Below, in pieces: positions 60,176-64,000 of a stretch of DNA of 64,000 nt (positions are counted from its first letter, which is position 1; every line of letters starts with the position of its first letter). The position numbers were made by a program, and so were the translations under genes. This stretch comes from CAKSHP01 sp045636325 (GTDB lineage: Bacteria; Bacillota; Clostridia; UBA1381; UMGS1253). The notes below the pieces were generated by a model, which worked only from the letters and a program-made list of their open reading frames with translations, searched no databases and was not told the DNA's origin. The stretch lies in contig JAZTXH010000008.1 in NCBI GenBank assembly GCA_045636325.1, positions 86,723 to 150,722 of the forward strand, read 5' to 3'.

Positions 60176-61192
60176 ATGTCTAAAACTAATTCGTCTTCAA
60201 TTCAACATATGACTTCTATAGGCGGTCAGGCGGTTTTGGAAGGTGTTATGATGAAAGGCCCTTCAAAATCAGCTATTGCGGTAAGAAAATCTGATGGTGA
60301 AATTGAAATAAAAAAGTCTGATAACAGCTCTCTTGTATCAAAATTAAAACTGAATAAAATACCGATTATACGTGGTGTAGTTGCATTTATAGACAGTTTG
60401 ATTACCGGTGTAAGTGCAACAATGTATTCTGCAGAATTTATTGACCTTGAAGAAGAAGGGGAGACTCCTTCAAAATTTGATAAGTGGATTGAAAAACATT
60501 TCGGAAAATATCTTCTTAATATTATTATGTGGATTTCTGTTGTATTTGCTCTTGTTTTGGGAATTGGATTATTCATGTTACTTCCTACTGTAATAGTTGG
60601 TTTTATTAAGGATATATTTACAGCAGAGACTTTTATACCCGTACCTGAAGCTTTAATAACTTTTGCTACACCGATTGTTTCTCACCGAATATTTACTCAT
60701 TTTTTTGAGTCTTTAATTCGAATTATAATATTTCTCATCTATATGGCTTTAGTCGGAAGGATGAAAGATATGCAAAGAGTTTTCCAATATCATGGAGCAG
60801 AACATAAAACAATTGCTTGTTATGAAGCTGGCGAAGAATTAAACCCTGAGAATGCAATGCGCCACAGCCGTTTTCATCCCAGATGCGGAACAAGCTTTTT
60901 GCTTATTGTTATGGTTGTAAGTATTATTGTGTTCGCATTCCTTCCATGGAGTGAAGTCATCTGGATAAGAGTTTTATTAAGACTTGCGTTTTTGCCTGTT
61001 GTTGCTGGTCTTGCATACGAAATTATAAAAATTGCAGGAAGAAGTAAAAGTAAATGTGTGACTTTTCTTACAAAACCTGGCCTTGCGTTACAAAAGCTAA
61101 CTACAAGAGAGCCTGATGAAAGTCAGCTTGAAGTAGCTATTGCATCACTAAAAGCAGTTTTACCCAAAGATGGTGAAGATGATAAATGGTAA
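60176..61192 (+). CDS. DUF1385 (YqhQ-like) membrane protein
   Basis: 338 residues. GGQAVLEGVMMKGPSKSAIAVR is the family signature at the N-terminus; several membrane segments follow, and YHGAEHKTIACYEAGEEL with HSRFHPRCGTSFLLIV are the other conserved blocks. Function unknown; widespread in Firmicutes next to prfA/prmC genes. Overlaps prmC by seven bases. Confidence 0.93.
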   Translation: MSKTNSSSIQHMTSIGGQAVLEGVMMKGPSKSAIAVRKSDGEIEIKKSDNSSLVSKLKLNKIPIIRGVVAFIDSLITGVSATMYSAEFIDLEEEGETPSKFDKWIEKHFGKYLLNIIMWISVVFALVLGIGLFMLLPTVIVGFIKDIFTAETFIPVPEALITFATPIVSHRIFTHFFESLIRIIIFLIYMALVGRMKDMQRVFQYHGAEHKTIACYEAGEELNPENAMRHSRFHPRCGTSFLLIVMVVSIIVFAFLPWSEVIWIRVLLRLAFLPVVAGLAYEIIKIAGRSKSKCVTFLTKPGLALQKLTTREPDESQLEVAIASLKAVLPKDGEDDKW

Positions 61193-62031
61193 TCAAAGAA
61201 TTATTAAGCACTTCAGTTAATATTTTAAAGCAATCTGGTATAGCAACACCACAGCTTGATGCATCGGTGTTGCTATGCTTTGTTTTAAAGTGTGACAAGG
61301 TATATCTTATAGTAAATGGAGATTTAGAAGTTTCTAGTAAAGATAAAATTGAATATTTGGATTTAATTAACAAAAGAAAAGCCAACATGCCACTTGCATA
61401 TATTACAAAAATTAAAGAATTTATGAGTCTTGATTTTTATGTTAATGAGAATGTTTTAATTCCAAGACCTGACACCGAAATTTTAGTTGAATATGTTATT
61501 AATTCTGATTTTGATAAAGGAAAAGTTCTTGACTTATGTTGCGGAAGCGGATGTATAGGCATCAGCCTTGCTTATTATTTGAAAGATACAGAAATTCATC
61601 TTGCGGATATTTCTGACAAAGCATTAGCGGTAACCAAAATTAATGCAGATAATTTACTTGGTGAAAATTCTGAATTTAAATTATTGAAACTGGATATATT
61701 GAGTAATATTCCTGAAGAAAAATATGATTTAATAGTATCTAATCCTCCATATATTGAACGAAAAACACTTAAAACTCTCGAAAAAAGTGTGATAGATTAT
61801 GAGCCAATGCTTGCTTTAGACGGCGGTGATGATGGCCTGATTTTTTACAACAGGATATCAAAGATTGCAAAATCAATTCTTACAGGAAGTGGACATCTGG
61901 TATTTGAAATCGGAGAAAATCAAGCTGATGCCGTATCGGAAATTATGAAAAATTGCGGATTTAATAATATTGAAATTATTAATGATTTATCAGGGAGAAA
62001 CAGAGTAGTAAAAGGGAGCGTAAAAATATGA
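61186..62031 (+). CDS. prmC: peptide chain release factor methyltransferase
   Basis: 281 residues. Methylates the Gln of the GGQ motif in RF1/RF2. SAM-binding VLDLCCGSGCIGISLA (~118-133) and the catalytic VSNPPYIERK (NPPY, ~184). Preceded by an N-terminal helical domain with LIPRPDTEILVEYV. prfA, its usual neighbour, is not in this window. Confidence 0.96.
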   Translation: MVIKELLSTSVNILKQSGIATPQLDASVLLCFVLKCDKVYLIVNGDLEVSSKDKIEYLDLINKRKANMPLAYITKIKEFMSLDFYVNENVLIPRPDTEILVEYVINSDFDKGKVLDLCCGSGCIGISLAYYLKDTEIHLADISDKALAVTKINADNLLGENSEFKLLKLDILSNIPEEKYDLIVSNPPYIERKTLKTLEKSVIDYEPMLALDGGDDGLIFYNRISKIAKSILTGSGHLVFEIGENQADAVSEIMKNCGFNNIEIINDLSGRNRVVKGSVKI

Positions 62032-62624
62032 AAATAATTGCAGCGACAAATAATGAAGGCAAAGTCAGAGAAATAAAAGCCATACTTGGTGAATTAGGAA
62101 TTGATGTAATTTCACAAAAAGAGGCAGGAATATATATTGATGTTGAAGAAACCGGTTTGACTTTTGCAGAAAATGCTTATTTGAAAGCAAAGGCAGTATA
62201 CGATATTACAAAAACACCAGCAATTGCGGATGATTCAGGATTATGTGTAGATTACTTAAATGGTGCACCCGGAATTTACTCTGCACGATATGCAGGAGAA
62301 CACGCTTCCGATAGCGAGAGAATATCAAAATTGCTTGATGAAATTAAAGAAGATAATATAAGAAGTGCTCATTTCACTTCGGCTGTATCTTTAGTTGTAT
62401 CTGATGAAAAAGCATATAGTACTGAAGGAATTGTTGAAGGGCATATTTTAAATACGCCAGATGGCGATGGTGGATTTGGATATGATCCGATATTCTTTTG
62501 TGATGAATTAAAAAAATCATTTGGCAGTGCAAGCGCAGAAGAAAAAAACAAAGTAAGTCATCGCTACAGAGCACTGATGAATTTAAAGAATTTACTTACA
62601 GAAAATATTAAAAAACAGTTGTAA
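62028..62624 (+). CDS. rdgB: non-canonical purine NTP pyrophosphatase (RdgB/HAM1)
   Basis: 198 residues, ATGA overlap with prmC. Removes ITP and XTP from the nucleotide pool. Motifs AATNNEGKVREIKAIL, TGLTFAENAYLKAKA, AIADDSGLCVDYLNGAPGIYSARYAG, and GDGGFGYDPIFFCDE. Confidence 0.96.
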   Translation: MKIIAATNNEGKVREIKAILGELGIDVISQKEAGIYIDVEETGLTFAENAYLKAKAVYDITKTPAIADDSGLCVDYLNGAPGIYSARYAGEHASDSERISKLLDEIKEDNIRSAHFTSAVSLVVSDEKAYSTEGIVEGHILNTPDGDGGFGYDPIFFCDELKKSFGSASAEEKNKVSHRYRALMNLKNLLTENIKKQL

Positions 62625-62656
62625 ATACTATAAACTTTACAGCAGAATTTTCTATG

Positions 62657-62686
62657 AAAAAAACGCACATTTATGTGCGTTTTTTT
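62657..62686 (+). terminator. terminator of the prmC-rdgB operon
   Basis: 14-bp arms AAAAAAACGCACAT / ATGTGCGTTTTTTT with a two-base centre. Confidence 0.85.
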
Positions 62687-62756
62687 CATATTTAATAATA
62701 TTTTAATATATAATATACAGAAAAAGGGAAGAGGGTGTTTTGCAATTATAAAGAAA

Positions 62757-63866
62757 ATGATTTTTTTAATATTTACATTATATATACCAATATCAATTAC
62801 TGTTTTTTCGTATTCAGCAGAAAGCTATTGTGTTATTGATACCTTAAATAAACGAATATTAGCACAATCAAACGAAAATAAAAAAATGGGAATGGCAAGC
62901 ACAACAAAAATAATGACTGCCTTGGTAGCGTTAGAAAATTCTAATCCTGAAGATATAGTTTCTATAAGCCGAAATGCATCTTATACAGAGGGTTCGTCAT
63001 TATATTTAAAAGAAGGCGAAAAAATTAAAATGATTGACCTTCTATATGGACTTATGCTTAATTCAGGAAATGATGCAGCTGTCGCAATAGCCGAACATAT
63101 AAGCGGGAACACTGAAAAGTTTGCACTATTAATGACGCAAACTGCTAAAAAAATAGGAGCTGACAACACAAATTTCGTAAATCCAAACGGATTATCGAAC
63201 GAAAATCATTATACAACGGCGTATGATTTAGCATTAATTACAGCAAAAGCACTAGAAAATAAAGACTTTGCAAAGATTGTAGCAACTAAATCTTATAAAA
63301 CAAAAACGTTAAATACCAAACATTTGCTCGTTTTTAAAAATCATAATAAATTACTTAATTTGTTAGAAAATTGTTATGGTGTTAAAACCGGTTTTACAAA
63401 AGCAACTGGAAGATGTCTTGTATCCACAGTAACAAAATCAGGATGGACAGCAATTTGTGTTACATTAAACGCACCAGATGATTGGAATGACCATAAAAAA
63501 CTATACGAATATGTATTTGGAAATTATTCATTAAAGAAAATAATTTCCAAAGATTCTGTATTAAAATCAATTCAGACAAACGGAATTGATAATAACGGAA
63601 TTATAGATGTATCCTGTAAAAATGATGTAAATATGGTTTTAAAAAACACTGAGCATATAAGAATAGATTTAGGCAGAATTTCCGAGAAAATTTTTGAACC
63701 AATAAAAAAGGGTGACTCGATAGGAGACGTTCAGTTTTTTTTAGATGATGAACTAGTCATCACGGAAAAAGCAGTGAGTTGTAATAAAATGGATTTTTAT
63801 ACAAAAAAAACATTTTTGGAAATTTTAAAAGAATTATATTCAAAGTGGTTAATGAAAAGAGTATAG
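62757..63866 (+). CDS. serine-type D-Ala-D-Ala carboxypeptidase (S11, DacF-like)
   Basis: 369 residues from ATG 62757. The GGGAAGAGGG ribosome binding site lies ~21 bases upstream, so an ATT or ATA a few codons earlier may be the real start. Signal peptide MIFLIFTLYIPISITVFSYS. Penicillin-binding motifs: SxxK in MASTTKIMTALVAL, SGN in NSGNDAAVAIAEH, KTG in GVKTGFTKATGRC, followed by a C-terminal beta domain and amphipathic tail. It trims peptidoglycan pentapeptides; DacF homologues work in sporulation. Confidence 0.93.
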   Translation: MIFLIFTLYIPISITVFSYSAESYCVIDTLNKRILAQSNENKKMGMASTTKIMTALVALENSNPEDIVSISRNASYTEGSSLYLKEGEKIKMIDLLYGLMLNSGNDAAVAIAEHISGNTEKFALLMTQTAKKIGADNTNFVNPNGLSNENHYTTAYDLALITAKALENKDFAKIVATKSYKTKTLNTKHLLVFKNHNKLLNLLENCYGVKTGFTKATGRCLVSTVTKSGWTAICVTLNAPDDWNDHKKLYEYVFGNYSLKKIISKDSVLKSIQTNGIDNNGIIDVSCKNDVNMVLKNTEHIRIDLGRISEKIFEPIKKGDSIGDVQFFLDDELVITEKAVSCNKMDFYTKKTFLEILKELYSKWLMKRV

Positions 63867-63880
63867 TTTACTAAAAACGA

Positions 63881-63920
63881 TTTATGCAAACTATTAAGTG
63901 TTAATATTAATTTGCATAAA
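63881..63920 (+). terminator. AT-rich hairpin after the carboxypeptidase gene
   Basis: TTTATGCAAA / TTTGCATAAA with an inner TATTAA-gtg-TTAATA stem; no strong T-run, so termination is only possible. The last 80 bases of the window show nothing further. Confidence 0.4.
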
Positions 63921-64000
63921 ATTTAATCATCCGTTAAGAGATATAATATGTATAAATTAAAATTTTTAGCAACAAAAAATAAAACAATGTAATTATTGAA

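Overview
The window is a low-GC, gene-dense chromosome segment of an anaerobic, endospore-forming member of the Firmicutes (Clostridia-like). The taxon is inferred from gene content: a cotJA-cotJB-cotJC spore-coat operon, indolepyruvate:ferredoxin oxidoreductase, rubredoxin, a pyrophosphate-dependent phosphofructokinase, an Obg-YhbY-NadD-YqeK-RsfS-LeuS housekeeping block and AGGAGG-type ribosome binding sites. It cannot be narrowed further by eye.

Layout. 1-2.3 kb: a truncated gene divergent from an AraC regulator, a gene scrap and an XRE regulator. 2.3-13.1 kb (+): small multidrug-export-like protein, metK, rplU-rpmA behind an L21-type leader, obgE-yhbY-nadD-yqeK, rsfS-leuS, an NSS-family symporter and ispE. 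13.1-19.6 kb: a transposase remnant, rpoD-dnaG and dgt on the minus strand, tRNA-Thr(CGT) followed by a glycyl-radical-enzyme remnant, an RluA-type pseudouridine synthase and ybaK. 19.66-29.05 kb: a 9.4-kb integrated element inserted in the 3' end of rpsI. 29-35.5 kb (-): rpsI-rplM with a leader, greA, a deacetylase-like lipoprotein, DUF421/DUF4363 and a degenerate P-type-ATPase-like membrane protein. 35.7-38.2 kb (+): a three-gene peptidoglycan-binding cluster. 38.4-43.4 kb: tRNA-Gly(GCC) with an unusual hairpin cluster, an EamA transporter, two CobW-type GTPases (one with a His-rich repeat) and a PepV-like dipeptidase. 43.5-47.4 kb: PTS IIABC and PPi-PFK. 47.9-53.3 kb: cotJ operon, a short transcript with a possible small membrane protein, iorAB, a methionine-gamma-lyase-family protein and rubredoxin. 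53.4-63.9 kb: tRNA-Leu(GAG), acpS, nnrD/E, alr with an adjacent MazEF-type module, a secreted SLH/M15 peptidase, DUF1385, prmC, rdgB and a D,D-carboxypeptidase.

The integrated element is the most unusual part. It has a tyrosine integrase, a small excisionase-like protein, ArdA antirestriction protein, a HUH replication/mobilisation protein, two winged-helix-like proteins, paired 11-bp-spaced arm-type repeats at both ends, a 14-bp direct repeat as the att core, and a cargo module. That module consists of a promoter, a compact multi-hairpin RNA ending in a 17-bp terminator, a 316-aa protein of unknown function, and a tyrosine-recombinase-like protein that has lost every catalytic residue. I regard this RNA plus two-protein unit (26.7-28.95 kb) as the best candidate for an undescribed system, perhaps defence or toxin-antitoxin. 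That function is inferred only from architecture.

Two other points stand out. The L27 gene lacks the cleavable N-terminal extension usual in Firmicutes, and the prp protease gene is missing from its usual place. A P-type-ATPase-like protein at 34.1-35.5 kb appears to have lost its nucleotide-binding domain and its DKTGTLT motif. No CRISPR array, rRNA or intact insertion sequence was seen.
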